Source: Methanosarcina acetivorans C2A (GTDB lineage: Archaea > Halobacteriota > Methanosarcinia > Methanosarcinales > Methanosarcinaceae). Taken from it: a stretch of DNA of 64,000 nucleotides. The notes under the pieces are model-generated. The model saw nothing but the letters and a program-made list of their open reading frames with translations. It was not told the origin of the DNA and ran no database searches. This document shows, piece by piece, positions 47,036 through 56,655 of this stretch. Position 1 is the first letter of the stretch; each line of letters opens with the position of its first letter. The DNA lies in the NCBI RefSeq assembly GCF_000007345.1, contig NC_003552.1, forward strand, positions 5,456,001-5,520,000. The letters are read 5' to 3'. A program made the translations under genes and the position numbers.

Positions 47036-48074
47036 TGTCCCACCACCTGTAAATCTCCTCTCCGCTTGTCATCCATGCCCCTTTTTCAGAGCAGTACTGC
47101 AGCGCATTTTCGTAGAGTTTGATCCAGTCTTTTCGGAAACTGCACCCGAAAACAAAGTTGTGCCACAGCAGGGTAATTACTCCATTGAACCTTGCTGTCG
47201 TATCTATAAGATCCTTTGTGCATCTCCAGGCTTCCTCAAAAGATCCGGAAGCCTTGAAAAGAGCAACATCCATTACAGTAAGCGGAATTTCCAGTATGTC
47301 TATCTCCCTGTCTTCGTTTAGATTATATGGTCTGAAAGGATGGCACATGCCATTCCTGAAGCCGACCGAATCACTGAATCCGAAAGTTGAATCATAGCCG
47401 AACCCTGCATCTGCAAGCAGTTCCCAGGTTTCGGGAGTTTTGAACCGGAGATAATGGTTGCGAAAACCCAGGACTTTTTTACCCAGTACGGCTTCCAGCC
47501 TTTCTTTTTCACGTTTCAGCGCTTCGGGGTCGTTGTATGAATAATAGCCCCCATGCAGGCCAGCTTCCCATCCTCTGTCGGAAATCTCTCCCAGAGAGCC
47601 TTCCAAGTCTTCAATATCATATCTGAACCTTTTTGGATCTTTTCTGCTTGCAATGAAGTAAAAAGAGGACTTTGCCCCTAAATCTTCTTCAAGATCCATG
47701 ATTTCGGAAAAGTTAAGGTAAGGGGAATACTCAGCGCCCCGGAATTTCCAGAGAAACTGGGATTCCAGACCCCGGAGATCCAGATCTTTCAAGCAGCAGG
47801 CGGAGGACAGCAGGCAGTGGGAAAGAGGAGGATAAATATCATCCATATCATGAGTCAAACACACAGCAAAGGTCCTGTTTTCCGGAAATTCAACTTCCAT
47901 CCCGTGATCTACCAGGAATCTGGAAACCTCAGGCTCGGAAGCGTTTTTCAGGTATTTTTCAGCGAAAAGAAAACGTCCGTGCTCATCGAGCTTTTCAGGG
48001 CAGTACTCTTCTCTTCGGGAAAAAAGATCCCAAATATTTGAGTTTTGCTTCAGTAAGTCATGCATAGCTCTCAT
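47019..48074 (-). CDS. Polysaccharide deacetylase-like protein
   Basis: This 351-residue protein has CE4/NodB motifs after a 65-residue N-terminal extension: CLTHDMDDIYPP (metal-binding Asp pair), then GWEAGLHGGYYSYN (His motif), GFRNHYLRFKTPET, and LLWHNFVFG near the end. It is a different subfamily from the deacetylase at 27251 and probably acts on a sugar in the same glycan. It overlaps both neighbours by 17 bp (DUF354 upstream, GT2 downstream), so the four minus-strand genes form one tight operon. No signal peptide. Confidence 0.85.
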   Translation of the reverse strand: MRAMHDLLKQNSNIWDLFSRREEYCPEKLDEHGRFLFAEKYLKNASEPEVSRFLVDHGMEVEFPENRTFAVCLTHDMDDIYPPLSHCLLSSACCLKDLDLRGLESQFLWKFRGAEYSPYLNFSEIMDLEEDLGAKSSFYFIASRKDPKRFRYDIEDLEGSLGEISDRGWEAGLHGGYYSYNDPEALKREKERLEAVLGKKVLGFRNHYLRFKTPETWELLADAGFGYDSTFGFSDSVGFRNGMCHPFRPYNLNEDREIDILEIPLTVMDVALFKASGSFEEAWRCTKDLIDTTARFNGVITLLWHNFVFGCSFRKDWIKLYENALQYCSEKGAWMTSGEEIYRWWDNESRV

Positions 48075-49140
48075 CCGAAACCACTGGCATGGAAACCCCT
48101 GGCTTTTTGCCAGGAAGACTTTCTATGAGCTCTACCATAAATTCGGTCACGTTAATTTTGTCCCTGAGCAGGGCAGCTCTTTTGAGGCCCCAGGTCTTCT
48201 TAAGTTCGGGATCCTTGAGAAGTTCCACAGCCTTTGCAAGGGCAGCTTCTGACTCACTGTAATTGAAGAGCAAACCGTACTTTTCTTCGAGCTCCGAAAA
48301 GTTCCCCATAGTCCCTGCAAGGGAGGAAACATAGATAGACGGAGTACCAAGAATTGCGCTTTCTACAGCCATAGTTGCTCCTTCCCCCACGTATAATGTG
48401 GCATAATAAAGAAGATCATGGATTTTTTCAGAGGGGACCCTGATCCTGTACCGCTCAAATTCTTCTGCCAGTTTCCCTTCCGAAGAAATAAAAACCTTCC
48501 CGAACTTTTCGAATTCTTTAAGAAGTGACAACTTATTATCAATTCCGTGCTGGCCTACATCATGATGTGCACCCCATGAAATAAAGCGCAAGATTACAAA
48601 CGGTTCACCTACCTCTACCCCGAGTTCCCGTAAAACATCAGGATTCGGGGAGAAGTAAGCGGGATGAAGATATGCCAGTTCATGATAGCCGCTATACTTG
48701 AGCTGCTTTTTTCCTGCATCTTTTTTAAAGGAGGTGGGAGTGCAGATAATATTGCAGAAAGGATAGGTCATTTTCTGGGCTATTTCTGCATGTTCGGTAT
48801 CATTAAAAATTATGGATTTTTTTCCCAGTGCCCAGGCTACATGAGCAACCGGAGGAGAGAGAATGCCTATAATGAGGTCCGGGTTAAACTGGCGAGCAAT
48901 TTTATAAAGTTTAGACTCTCTTACGAACCACTCTTCAAACAGGTGGACCTTACCCGACCTGACCTTGCTTAAAACTGTATGTGGGATTTTGTAGGCATCT
49001 AATAACTCTATTACAACGTCTTTATCCCTTGAGACAATCATTACCTGATGTCCTTTTTTTTCAAGATTCCAGATAGTATTTTTAAAAAAATGAACGTGAG
49101 CCGGATGCCCTATATCAACAATGACCCTCAAGATTTTCAC
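48058..49140 (-). CDS. DUF354 protein (GT-B / UDP-sugar epimerase-like fold)
   Basis: This 360-residue protein matches the archaeal DUF354 family, which resembles the GT-B fold of UDP-GlcNAc 2-epimerases and MurG-type transferases. Visible features: VIVDIGHPAHVHFFKN at the N-terminus, SIIFNDTEHAEIAQK in the middle, and LLYYATLYVGEGATMAVESAILGTPSIY with the Gly/Glu/Ser sugar-nucleotide-binding segment near residue 255. Exact reaction unknown. It is first in the operon DUF354-deacetylase-GT2-GT4. The 590-bp region upstream contains a possible small gene. Confidence 0.87.
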   Translation of the reverse strand: MKILRVIVDIGHPAHVHFFKNTIWNLEKKGHQVMIVSRDKDVVIELLDAYKIPHTVLSKVRSGKVHLFEEWFVRESKLYKIARQFNPDLIIGILSPPVAHVAWALGKKSIIFNDTEHAEIAQKMTYPFCNIICTPTSFKKDAGKKQLKYSGYHELAYLHPAYFSPNPDVLRELGVEVGEPFVILRFISWGAHHDVGQHGIDNKLSLLKEFEKFGKVFISSEGKLAEEFERYRIRVPSEKIHDLLYYATLYVGEGATMAVESAILGTPSIYVSSLAGTMGNFSELEEKYGLLFNYSESEAALAKAVELLKDPELKKTWGLKRAALLRDKINVTEFMVELIESLPGKKPGVSMPVVSDESYA

Positions 49141-49369
49141 TCCCTAAATGGTCTCACACTTTGATTCCACGAACTGAGGAAAATGGACAGTTTTCTTACT
49201 GGAGGGCAGCGGTAAAAAGGAAAGTAAGAAACTATTTAAATGCCAAACCCGGAAACCGATAAGGCGAGATATTTTCGAGAAATCAGGGAGTCTTCTACTT
49301 CACATTTACTTGATTAATCAGAGAAGCAGTCAATATACCCCGGTTTTTCTTAAATCCTTTTTCCGAACC

Positions 49370-49459
49370 CTATTTGCGGATTCGATGTCCCTTAAATTTC
49401 CCCTGAGCTGACAACAGGATGACGGCAACACCGACCCCCTCGGCTATGCCCAACCCCAT
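49370..49459 (-). CDS. Possible 29-residue membrane peptide
   Basis: ATG at 49459 is preceded by AAGGAGG seven bases upstream, the best ribosome site in this part of the window. The peptide MGLGIAEGVGVAVILLSAQG followed by KFKGHRIRK has one short hydrophobic helix and a basic tail, and ends at TAG. A TATA-like TATTTATC lies about 60-90 bp upstream. I do not recognise it, and chance is possible at this length. Confidence 0.45.
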   Translation of the reverse strand: MGLGIAEGVGVAVILLSAQGKFKGHRIRK

Positions 49460-49728
49460 TACAGCGCCTCCTTAAATTTAAATTTTTGAATCTGATAGGA
49501 TAGCTAACAAACACTATTATGGTTAGAAGATAAATAGTTCAAAAATAAATAGTTTTGGAAACTAAGGTTCTGAACTAAAGTCTGTAAGGAACTAAAAACA
49601 TAGATAATCCCGATTATTTTAGTTTCACAAACGAAAAAAATGGCATATTAACACCTCCTGAGATTTTAGAAGGGAGATCTCTTCAGGCGAATAGAAGGAA
49701 ATATCTAAAAATAAAGAAATTCAAGGAT

Positions 49729-50019
49729 TTAAGTAGATAGCCCTGTAAAAATAATTTCCAGACCTGCAAAGAGGAAAGTGGCAACAAAACATATCAACAG
49801 AGGATATATCCCCATATCAATGGAATCCATCGAAAAATGGTCTTCTTTTCTGCAAACCAGAAGCATTTCTTTCAGCCCCAGTAGAGCGATTAGTCCCAGA
49901 ACCGTTATCTTGTAATATTCAGGGATTCCAAAGTCCGTATAAACAAAACAGATGCCTGAACCGGGAAAACTATTTCCCAGAGCAAACTCTTCCATACCCA
50001 GAATTAACATTGAAAGCAC
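49729..50019 (-). CDS. Small hypothetical membrane protein (96 aa)
   Basis: Two hydrophobic helices (YYKITVLGLIALLGLKEMLLV, about residues 35-55, and GIYPLLICFVATFLFAGLEII, about 70-90) flank a charged loop. No family recognised. GTG at 50019 is supported by GGGAG about six bases upstream; an internal ATG at 50010 is the alternative. It lies between the DUF354 operon and the UDP-glucose dehydrogenase gene and could be a membrane partner in the same envelope system, but nothing shows this directly. Confidence 0.55.
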   Translation of the reverse strand: MLSMLILGMEEFALGNSFPGSGICFVYTDFGIPEYYKITVLGLIALLGLKEMLLVCRKEDHFSMDSIDMGIYPLLICFVATFLFAGLEIIFTGLST

Positions 50020-50258
50020 TACATATCTCCCAGCTTATCGATAAAGGTATTGTAAGAACATGTACTAAATTCTATCTATAGAAACTTATAAACTGTCAAA
50101 CTATATAAATATTCAAACCGTCACAAAAAGGATAAGTATACGAAAGCCTGAAAGCGAGAAGCATTAAAGATCAGGAATTGTAAAGAAACACACTACCAAA
50201 AAATAAATAAGGTTTTGAAGCTATTACCTCTTCAATTCCCGAGAAAGAGGTCTAGATT

Positions 50259-51542
50259 ATGAAAGTTTCGGTTATAGGTTCAGGATATGTGGGTTCGGTC
50301 ACAGCAGCCTGTTTTGCAGAGGTAGGACACGAAGTCATCTGTGTAGATATCGACAGTAAAAAAACAGAGCAGATAAACTCAGGCATTCCTCCAATCTACG
50401 AGGAGGGGCTTGAAGAACTTTTGCAAAAGTATGCAGGAAAAAAACTCATAGCAACTACTGATTATGAATTTGCAGTCAATGAAACGGATATTTCCTTTAT
50501 TTGTGTTGGAACCCCTTCGGCAGAAGACGGGAGTATAGACCTTTCAATTGTCCGGGCAGCAGCTGCAAGTATCGGTGCAGTTCTAGCAAAGAAAGAAGGC
50601 TACCATGTGGTAGTAGTAAAAAGTACAGTCGTGCCCGAAACAACAGAAAAATTTGTCCTGCCGATCCTTGAGGAAACCTCGGGGAAGAAAGCCGGAAAAG
50701 ATTTCGGAGTCGCAATGAACCCGGAATTCCTTAGGGAAGGAAAAGCTGTCCATGACTTCATGCACCCTGACAAAATAGTTGTCGGGGCGATTGACCGAAG
50801 ATCAGGAGACATGGTTTCCGAACTCTACAGGATCTTCGAATGCGAGATCACACATACAGGGCCGGCAACCGCAGAAATGATCAAATACGCAAATAACTCC
50901 CTGCTTGCAACCAAGATCTCCTTTGCAAATGAAATTGGGAATATCTGCAAAAATCTGGGGATCGATACCTATGAAGTAATGGAAGCTGTTGGGAAGGACT
51001 TCAGGATTTCCCCAAAGTTTTTAAATTCCGGAGCAGGTTTTGGAGGGTCATGTTTCCCGAAAGACGTAAAAGCACTCATAGGAAAAGCAAAAGCAATCGG
51101 ATACTCTCCCGTGCTCCTTGAGTCCGTAATAGCTGTAAATGAAAGGCAACCCCTTCTTATGACTGAAATTCTCCAGAGGAAAATAGGAGATCTTGCAGGC
51201 AAAAAGATTGCAGTCCTTGGCCTTGCCTTCAAGAACGAAACGGATGACATAAGAGAATCCAGATCAATTCCTGTGATCGCTGAACTCCTCAGGCTTGAAG
51301 CCCGGGTTTCGGCCTATGACCCGATGGCAACCGAGAACATGAAACGTATCTTTCCTGCAGTCGAATACTTTGGTAGCGCCTCGGATGCGCTTATAGATGC
51401 AGACGCCTGCCTTGTTATGACAGAATGGGACGAGTTCAGGAATCTTGACTCCGAGTTCCAGGGCATGAAAAGAAAAATAGTTATTGATGGAAGGCGGATA
51501 GTTAAAGCGAAAAATGTGGATTATGAGGGACTCTGCTGGTGA
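50259..51542 (+). CDS. UDP-glucose 6-dehydrogenase family protein
   Basis: This 427-residue enzyme oxidises a UDP-hexose twice with NAD+ to give a UDP-uronic acid. The N-terminal NAD fold is VSVIGSGYVGSVTAACFAEVG. The catalytic cysteine is C265 in GFGGSCFPKD, and the lysine/asparagine pair lies in IKYANNSLLATKISFANE. The UDP-binding C-terminal domain follows (AVLGLAFKNETDDIRESRSI). UDP-glucose is the likely substrate because galU is next to it in the opposite orientation, giving UDP-glucuronate, a methanochondroitin precursor. UDP-GlcNAc or UDP-ManNAc cannot be excluded. A 15-bp tandem repeat array starts 39 bp after its stop. Confidence 0.9.
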   Translation: MKVSVIGSGYVGSVTAACFAEVGHEVICVDIDSKKTEQINSGIPPIYEEGLEELLQKYAGKKLIATTDYEFAVNETDISFICVGTPSAEDGSIDLSIVRAAAASIGAVLAKKEGYHVVVVKSTVVPETTEKFVLPILEETSGKKAGKDFGVAMNPEFLREGKAVHDFMHPDKIVVGAIDRRSGDMVSELYRIFECEITHTGPATAEMIKYANNSLLATKISFANEIGNICKNLGIDTYEVMEAVGKDFRISPKFLNSGAGFGGSCFPKDVKALIGKAKAIGYSPVLLESVIAVNERQPLLMTEILQRKIGDLAGKKIAVLGLAFKNETDDIRESRSIPVIAELLRLEARVSAYDPMATENMKRIFPAVEYFGSASDALIDADACLVMTEWDEFRNLDSEFQGMKRKIVIDGRRIVKAKNVDYEGLCW

Positions 51543-51581
51543 AAATCAGCAGAAATTCCTGCCCCTCACATTTTATACATT

Positions 51582-51701
51582 ATATTTTGCAGTAACATAT
51601 TTTGCAGTAACATATTTTGCAGTAACATATTTTGCAGTAACATATTTTGCAGTAATGTATTTTGCAGTAATGTATTTTGCAGTAATGTATTTTGCAGTAA
51701 T
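51582..51701. repeat. Exact-length 15-bp tandem repeat, eight copies
   Basis: The unit ATATTTTGCAGTAAC is repeated from 51582 in register. The first four copies end AAC, and later copies read GTATTTTGCAGTAAT. The total is exactly 8 x 15 bp. A + strand frame through it encodes repeated YFAVT/YFAVM, but it has no convincing start of its own. It lies between the convergent UDP-glucose dehydrogenase and galU genes. There are no spacers, so it is not a CRISPR. Confidence 0.95.
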
Positions 51702-51806
51702 ATGGTCATTAGGCCATTTTTTCTTGAATCTAAGTTAATTGAGGCTTCATTTAGTATCCGGTTCTTTTGCTTCTTTTATAACCGGATTCTGTTCCGATCT
51801 CCACTC

Positions 51807-52694
51807 TTACTTTTCTGCCGTGACCTTTTCAACTGCCAGGATTTCCCGCAGGTACTCAAGTACATTGTCTCTGAGGCTTTCGTTCTGAAGGGCAAAGTCG
51901 ATTATAGATTTTATATATCCAAGTCGGTCTCCCGTATCGAACCTTTTTCCTTTGAACCTGCAAGCGTAGATCATCTGAGACCTGCTCAGGAGCCTGATGC
52001 CGTCCGTAAGCTGGATCTCGCTCCCCACTCCGGTTCCGGCTTTTTTAATGCAATCAAAAATTTCAGGAGTGAAAACGTAGCGCCCAATTGCCCCGATATT
52101 AGAAGGAGCCTCTTCGGGAGAGGGTTTTTCCACGATATCCTCAAGCACGTACAGGGAATCGTCAAGAGGCCTGCCCTTTATAATTCCGTAACTGTTCAGT
52201 TTTTCGTAAGGCACCTCTTCAACTGCGATGGTTGACCTTCCGTATTTTTCAAAGTTCTCGATAAGCTGGGCAGTGCAGGGTTTATCATTAACGATAATGT
52301 CGTCTCCGAGAAGCACCGCAAAAGGTTCATTTCCGATATGGTTCTCTGCCCTGAGAACTGCATCCCCAAGCCCGTTAGGCTCTTTCTGGCGGATATAGTG
52401 GATATCAACAAGAGAGGAGATGTCCCTGACCAGTTTCAACATGTCTGTCTGGTTCTTTTTCGCAAGGTGCATTTCAAGTTCAGGGGAGTCGTCGAAGTAA
52501 TCTTCGATGGCTCTCTTGCCTCTTCCAGTGATAATGATTATGTCCTCGATCCCTGAGGCTATAGCCTCCTCCACGACATACTGGATGACGGGAGTGTCAA
52601 TGATCGGGAGCATTTCTTTTGGCATGGACTTAGTGGCAGGCAGGAAACGGGTTCCTAAACCGGCTGCCGGAATGAGTGCTTTTTTAATAGTCAC
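51807..52694 (-). CDS. galU: UTP-glucose-1-phosphate uridylyltransferase (GalU)
   Basis: GalU makes UDP-glucose from glucose-1-phosphate and UTP. The 295-residue product starts VTIKKALIPAAGLGTRFLPA, the nucleotidyltransferase signature, then KSMPKEMLPIIDTPVIQYVV, the sugar-binding EEVPYEKLNSYGIIKG, and IVEKPSPEEAPSNIGAIGRY with the catalytic lysine. I chose GTG at 52692-52694 because GGAGAG lies six bases upstream and the fold begins there; an open frame continues 23 codons further without a ribosome site. It supplies the UDP-glucose for the dehydrogenase at 50259, which converges with it. Confidence 0.94.
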   Translation of the reverse strand: MTIKKALIPAAGLGTRFLPATKSMPKEMLPIIDTPVIQYVVEEAIASGIEDIIIITGRGKRAIEDYFDDSPELEMHLAKKNQTDMLKLVRDISSLVDIHYIRQKEPNGLGDAVLRAENHIGNEPFAVLLGDDIIVNDKPCTAQLIENFEKYGRSTIAVEEVPYEKLNSYGIIKGRPLDDSLYVLEDIVEKPSPEEAPSNIGAIGRYVFTPEIFDCIKKAGTGVGSEIQLTDGIRLLSRSQMIYACRFKGKRFDTGDRLGYIKSIIDFALQNESLRDNVLEYLREILAVEKVTAEK

Positions 52695-52885
52695 GGTTAA
52701 CTCTCCGTAAAAGGAAAAATTACGTAAAAATTTATTCTTACACTGAGTTGAAATACTTTTCACCTTATCTCTTTAACTTTTCCCTTATTCCGTACAGAAA
52801 TCGGGTTAAGGAAGAAAAAAGTTTCAGAACTTTCTAAATGAGTGAAAAATATTAATATTGAGAGTCAGATTATTTGAAGATCTTC

Positions 52886-53836
52886 ATGCTTTCAGAGAAC
52901 AGAATACTTGTAACAGGAGGAGCCGGGTTCATAGGGAGCAATCTGGTAGACCGCCTATTAGAAAAAGGAAACTTGGTTGTTGTTTTCGATAACCTTAGTT
53001 CCGGCAAGCTGGAATTTATAGAGCAGCACTTTGAAAATCCGGATTTTTCCCTTGTAAGAGGAGACCTTCTTGATCCTGAGGCTATCGAAAGAGCCTGTAC
53101 GGATGTTGACATGGTATACCATGTAGCTGCAAATCCAGATGTCAAACTCGGAGCTTCAGATACAAAAGTCCATCTGGATCAGAATATCCTGGCAACCTAC
53201 AACCTCCTCGAAGCTATGAGAAAAGGCAATGCAAAAAAAATTGCATTTACCTCGACATCCACAGTCTACGGGGAAGCAAGCGTGATGCCCACCCCGGAGG
53301 ATTATGGCCCTCTTATCCCAATATCCCTCTACGGGGCTTCAAAACTTGCCTGTGAAGCTCTCATCACTTCGTACTCTCACACCTTCGATATGCAGGCTTG
53401 GATTTTCCGGTTTGCAAATATTGTCGGACCGCGCAGCACACACGGAATCACTGTTGATTTTATAAAGAAGCTGAAGGAGAATCCCGGCAGGCTCGAGATT
53501 CTTGGAGACGGAAAACAGGAAAAATCCTACCTTCATGTGTCGGAGTGTGTTGATGCTATCCTTTTTGCAATAGAGAAAAGCAAAGAAGAGGTAAATATCT
53601 TCAATATCGGTTCCGAAGACACAATCAGTGCTACAGAAATAGGGCAAGTCGTTACTGAAGAGATGGGCCTTTCCGATGTAGAGTTCGTATATACCGGAGG
53701 AAGCAGGGGCTGGAAAGGCGATGTGCCAAGAATGAGGCTCGGGATTGAGAAACTAAAAGCAATAGGTTGGAAACCTGTCTATACGTCGGAGAACAGTGTA
53801 AGGGAAACAGCAAGGGCATTACTTTCCGGAAACTGA
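52886..53836 (+). CDS. NAD-dependent sugar epimerase/dehydratase (UDP-glucose 4-epimerase type)
   Basis: This extended short-chain dehydrogenase of about 316 residues opens ILVTGGAGFIGSNLVDRLLE, with the catalytic TSTSTVYGEA and YGASK (Y-x3-K) motifs and GDGKQEKSYLHVSECVDA in the C-terminal half. It probably interconverts UDP-Glc/UDP-Gal or UDP-GlcNAc/UDP-GalNAc. The C-terminal GWKGDVPRMRLGIEKLKAIG is typical of the archaeal GalE-like group. I prefer ATG 52886; an in-frame TTG at 52874 adds four residues. It is divergent from galU and shares the intergenic promoter region. Confidence 0.9.
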   Translation: MLSENRILVTGGAGFIGSNLVDRLLEKGNLVVVFDNLSSGKLEFIEQHFENPDFSLVRGDLLDPEAIERACTDVDMVYHVAANPDVKLGASDTKVHLDQNILATYNLLEAMRKGNAKKIAFTSTSTVYGEASVMPTPEDYGPLIPISLYGASKLACEALITSYSHTFDMQAWIFRFANIVGPRSTHGITVDFIKKLKENPGRLEILGDGKQEKSYLHVSECVDAILFAIEKSKEEVNIFNIGSEDTISATEIGQVVTEEMGLSDVEFVYTGGSRGWKGDVPRMRLGIEKLKAIGWKPVYTSENSVRETARALLSGN

Positions 53837-54011
53837 GATTTTATGATGCACAGAGAAATCCAGAGGCAATAGCACACTCAATAATTCGCGAATATAATTA
53901 GACGGGCGATCAGGTAACTCCTGAAAGCATTGAAAATAACAGGCTGAAGGATTTATAAAGTCTGGGAATAAACTAATCTACGCTTGCTCGATATCGAGGA
54001 TAGGAAACTGG

Positions 54012-55484
54012 TTATTTGCTGTTAGAGCTAACTTCTGACCTGAACAGATACCTTTTTATTAAAGACATTTCATGGTCAGTAAAACCACCTACCAGAAACA
54101 TTACAACCACATAAGTAAACGTGCCCGCTCCCACCGCTTCGAAAAGCTCGAATATATCTGAGATAGCGAAGCCTGAAACAAACAAGTACATGGCTATTGA
54201 TGACAGAATACTTTTTGCAATGTCCAGGTAATAAAAATCAAGTTTAAAATATTTCAGTGTCACGCGCATGCAAAGTGCAGCCATTAAAAAGTAGGAAACA
54301 AGGGTTGAAAGGGCAGCGCCTGCAATGCCGACTGAAGGTATGAGAATAAGATTAATTAATACGTTCGAGACAGCGGCAAGAATGTTAATATAGGTAGCAG
54401 GTCTCGTTTTTTTAATAAGGAATATTGTATTGACAAAAATCTGGAATATTCCTACCAGAAGCCCGGCAAAAGCAATGATCGGGATTACAAACCAACCGGA
54501 AACAAAATCCTGAGTGGTAAGGACTCCAAGCAAAGGTTTTGAGAGAGCTGAAAGTCCAAAAACTGCGGGAATGGCAATAATAAGGAAATACCTCAGGGAA
54601 TGCGACATATAGATTCTTACCTCATCTGTCTTATTCTCGTCAAACAGCTTTGAAAGCTCAGGAAAGAGTATAAGCTGAAGAGGGCTTACAAAAAGCTGAA
54701 TAAGGTTCCCGATTGAACAGGCTGCAGAATAAACGCCTACACTGCCAAGCCCAAGGAAATAAGTAACCATATATCTATCACTTGAGTCCGTAACCCACCT
54801 GATAAGTACGTTTGGAGTTAATGGCAGAGAAAACTGCAGGTGTTCTCTTATGCAAGTAAACTGCGGGATAACAAATCCTATTTGTGAAACTATGGTGACA
54901 AAGGCTATTAAGAAAATTAGCCCCTGGACCATTAAAGTGGCAGTTATTACTCCTAAAAGTCCGTATCCCATTTTAAGAAAGATAAGTGTGAATAGTAGTT
55001 TTCCAAAGGTTTCAAAAAGGGTAAAGTAGGAGAATTTCTTAATTTGCCTGAAAACCCTGAAGTAAAAAAGGGATATGGATTCAATTACATTCAGAAAAAT
55101 TAAAAGAGAGCCCGCCTGGACAAAATAAGTTGCACTAGGATCCTGAAAGCCGAAAGTTGCAAGCGGTTCTGCAAAAACATATAAAAGGGACGAAGCCAGA
55201 AAACCTGATACTGTAACAAAAAAAAGGATTGAGTATACCACTTCCCTTATTTTTTTCTTTTCAGTTTCGGAAGATAAAAATCTGATGAAACTCATCGAAA
55301 GCCCCATAAGTGCGAGAGGAGAGACTAACGATACTGTGATGTTGATCTGTGCCCAGATTCCATAGTCATATGCTCCAAGGGTTTTTGTAATAACGGGGAG
55401 TAAAAAGAATGTACCCAAGCTTGTAAGTATCTGAACAATTCCGATAAATCCAACATCCTTTGCAAACTTTTGATATGACATCAT
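54012..55484 (-). CDS. Polysaccharide flippase (Wzx-like), second copy
   Basis: This 490-residue membrane protein of 12-14 helices has the flippase N-terminus (FIGIVQILTSLGTFFLLPVI, then TKTLGAYDYGIWAQI). It also has the C-terminal pattern of the MOP superfamily (NILAAVSNVLINLILIPSVG). It should flip lipid-linked glycan units. It resembles the protein at 42822-44306 in topology only. The ATG is preceded by AAGGTGAT. It converges with the epimerase gene at 52886. Confidence 0.88.
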   Translation of the reverse strand: MMSYQKFAKDVGFIGIVQILTSLGTFFLLPVITKTLGAYDYGIWAQINITVSLVSPLALMGLSMSFIRFLSSETEKKKIREVVYSILFFVTVSGFLASSLLYVFAEPLATFGFQDPSATYFVQAGSLLIFLNVIESISLFYFRVFRQIKKFSYFTLFETFGKLLFTLIFLKMGYGLLGVITATLMVQGLIFLIAFVTIVSQIGFVIPQFTCIREHLQFSLPLTPNVLIRWVTDSSDRYMVTYFLGLGSVGVYSAACSIGNLIQLFVSPLQLILFPELSKLFDENKTDEVRIYMSHSLRYFLIIAIPAVFGLSALSKPLLGVLTTQDFVSGWFVIPIIAFAGLLVGIFQIFVNTIFLIKKTRPATYINILAAVSNVLINLILIPSVGIAGAALSTLVSYFLMAALCMRVTLKYFKLDFYYLDIAKSILSSIAMYLFVSGFAISDIFELFEAVGAGTFTYVVVMFLVGGFTDHEMSLIKRYLFRSEVSSNSK

Positions 55485-56655
55485 ATCACCTTAAAAAACA
55501 CCTTTTTTCTGCTTTTAATTAAAGGAGATTATGAGATATCACTCGAAAACCTATCACTCGAAAACCTCTTTTGGAGCACAGTTAGATCACCAATAAATGT
55601 TCGATATATGAATCCTTTAGAATACCTTTGATCATCCGGCTCAGGTTTTAGCCTGTATATCAATCGCTTTTCCGTAACCTGTTCGGAATGTTTATTGTCA
55701 TCTGAAGTACCTTCAATTCTAAGGGAAAGGGTCTGAAAATTTTAAGTTTCTTCTCATCGTTAACTTTATTCTTATATTAAGGGCATAATAATCTGGAGTA
55801 ATAAAAGCACATTAATTCGGAGAACAATTCAGAATTCGATAACGGAGGGTCTAAAATTTTTCTCACCGTTAACTTTTAGTTTATTTGGACAGCGTCTTCA
55901 TTTGAAGAAATCAGTCTCATTCTAACCCAATAAGAGATCTCGACAAAGAATAAAAGCCTTTGTGTTCGAGTAAATTTTTCTAACAGTTATTATGCAGCTA
56001 AACAAAACTTTCAAAAAAGAAATATTTAGCAGGAATAAAAATATAGACTGAAAAAATTAAGAAAAGTAGACAGGAAGTCAGGACAAAACTTATAAATATA
56101 AATAAAAAAGATGGAACCATGAAACAAAGCATTAAAGAAACTAAAGAATTTTATTACTTGCCACTAGTACATCGATTCCAAATTATGGGAAGAATTGGAC
56201 TTTGAAATCAGCACTGGTCAATGTTTTTTCTATGAGAAAACCACAAGCGGACAAGAATAAACACGAATTGAAAATATTTGTGTTCACTTGTTTTTATTCA
56301 TGGTTTATTGAGGATATATGGAATCGATGTACTAGTATACTATTCTACGAGACCTGTTACATCCGACTCACAGAAAAATACGACCTTCACTATCCGCTTT
56401 ATTTCTACGCAGTTCCCAAAAAGTACTTTTAGCCCATAACCGGTATTTCATACTCCCACTTCTTTTTCATATGTGCCATAAAAAAGATAAAATCGTAACC
56501 ATACCCCCATTAATGAATCTTTTTCATATCCTGATGGATAAGGAATCATGGGGCTTGAAAGGCGATGAAAAGTCCCTCTGGTGTAATAGGGCCAGGGCCC
56601 TTGGCACGTAGAAAGAAAAGTTGCATATTAAGGGTTCCTTACTTTAAGACAGATT
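55485..56655. other. AT-rich intergenic region, one doubtful frame
   Basis: TATCACTCGAAAACC is repeated in tandem at about 55536-55566. The segments GGGTCTGAAAATTTT and GGGTCTAAAATTTTT, each followed by CTCA-C/T-CGTTAACTTT, form a diverged direct repeat at about 55730-55880. The 76-codon frame at 56202-56432 has no family or ribosome site. Nothing else is supported. Confidence 0.5.

Noticed and set aside
51582-51701. Regular repeats that might be a CRISPR array
   Set aside because: The 15-bp units are contiguous with no spacers, and no cas gene is near.
51514-51738. Open frame encoding YFAVT/YFAVM repeats
   Set aside because: It arises from the tandem repeat and the end of the UDP-glucose dehydrogenase gene in another frame, with no ribosome site.
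56202-56432. 76-codon frame near the decayed glycosyltransferase
   Set aside because: No family, no ribosome site; composition is that of surrounding noncoding DNA.
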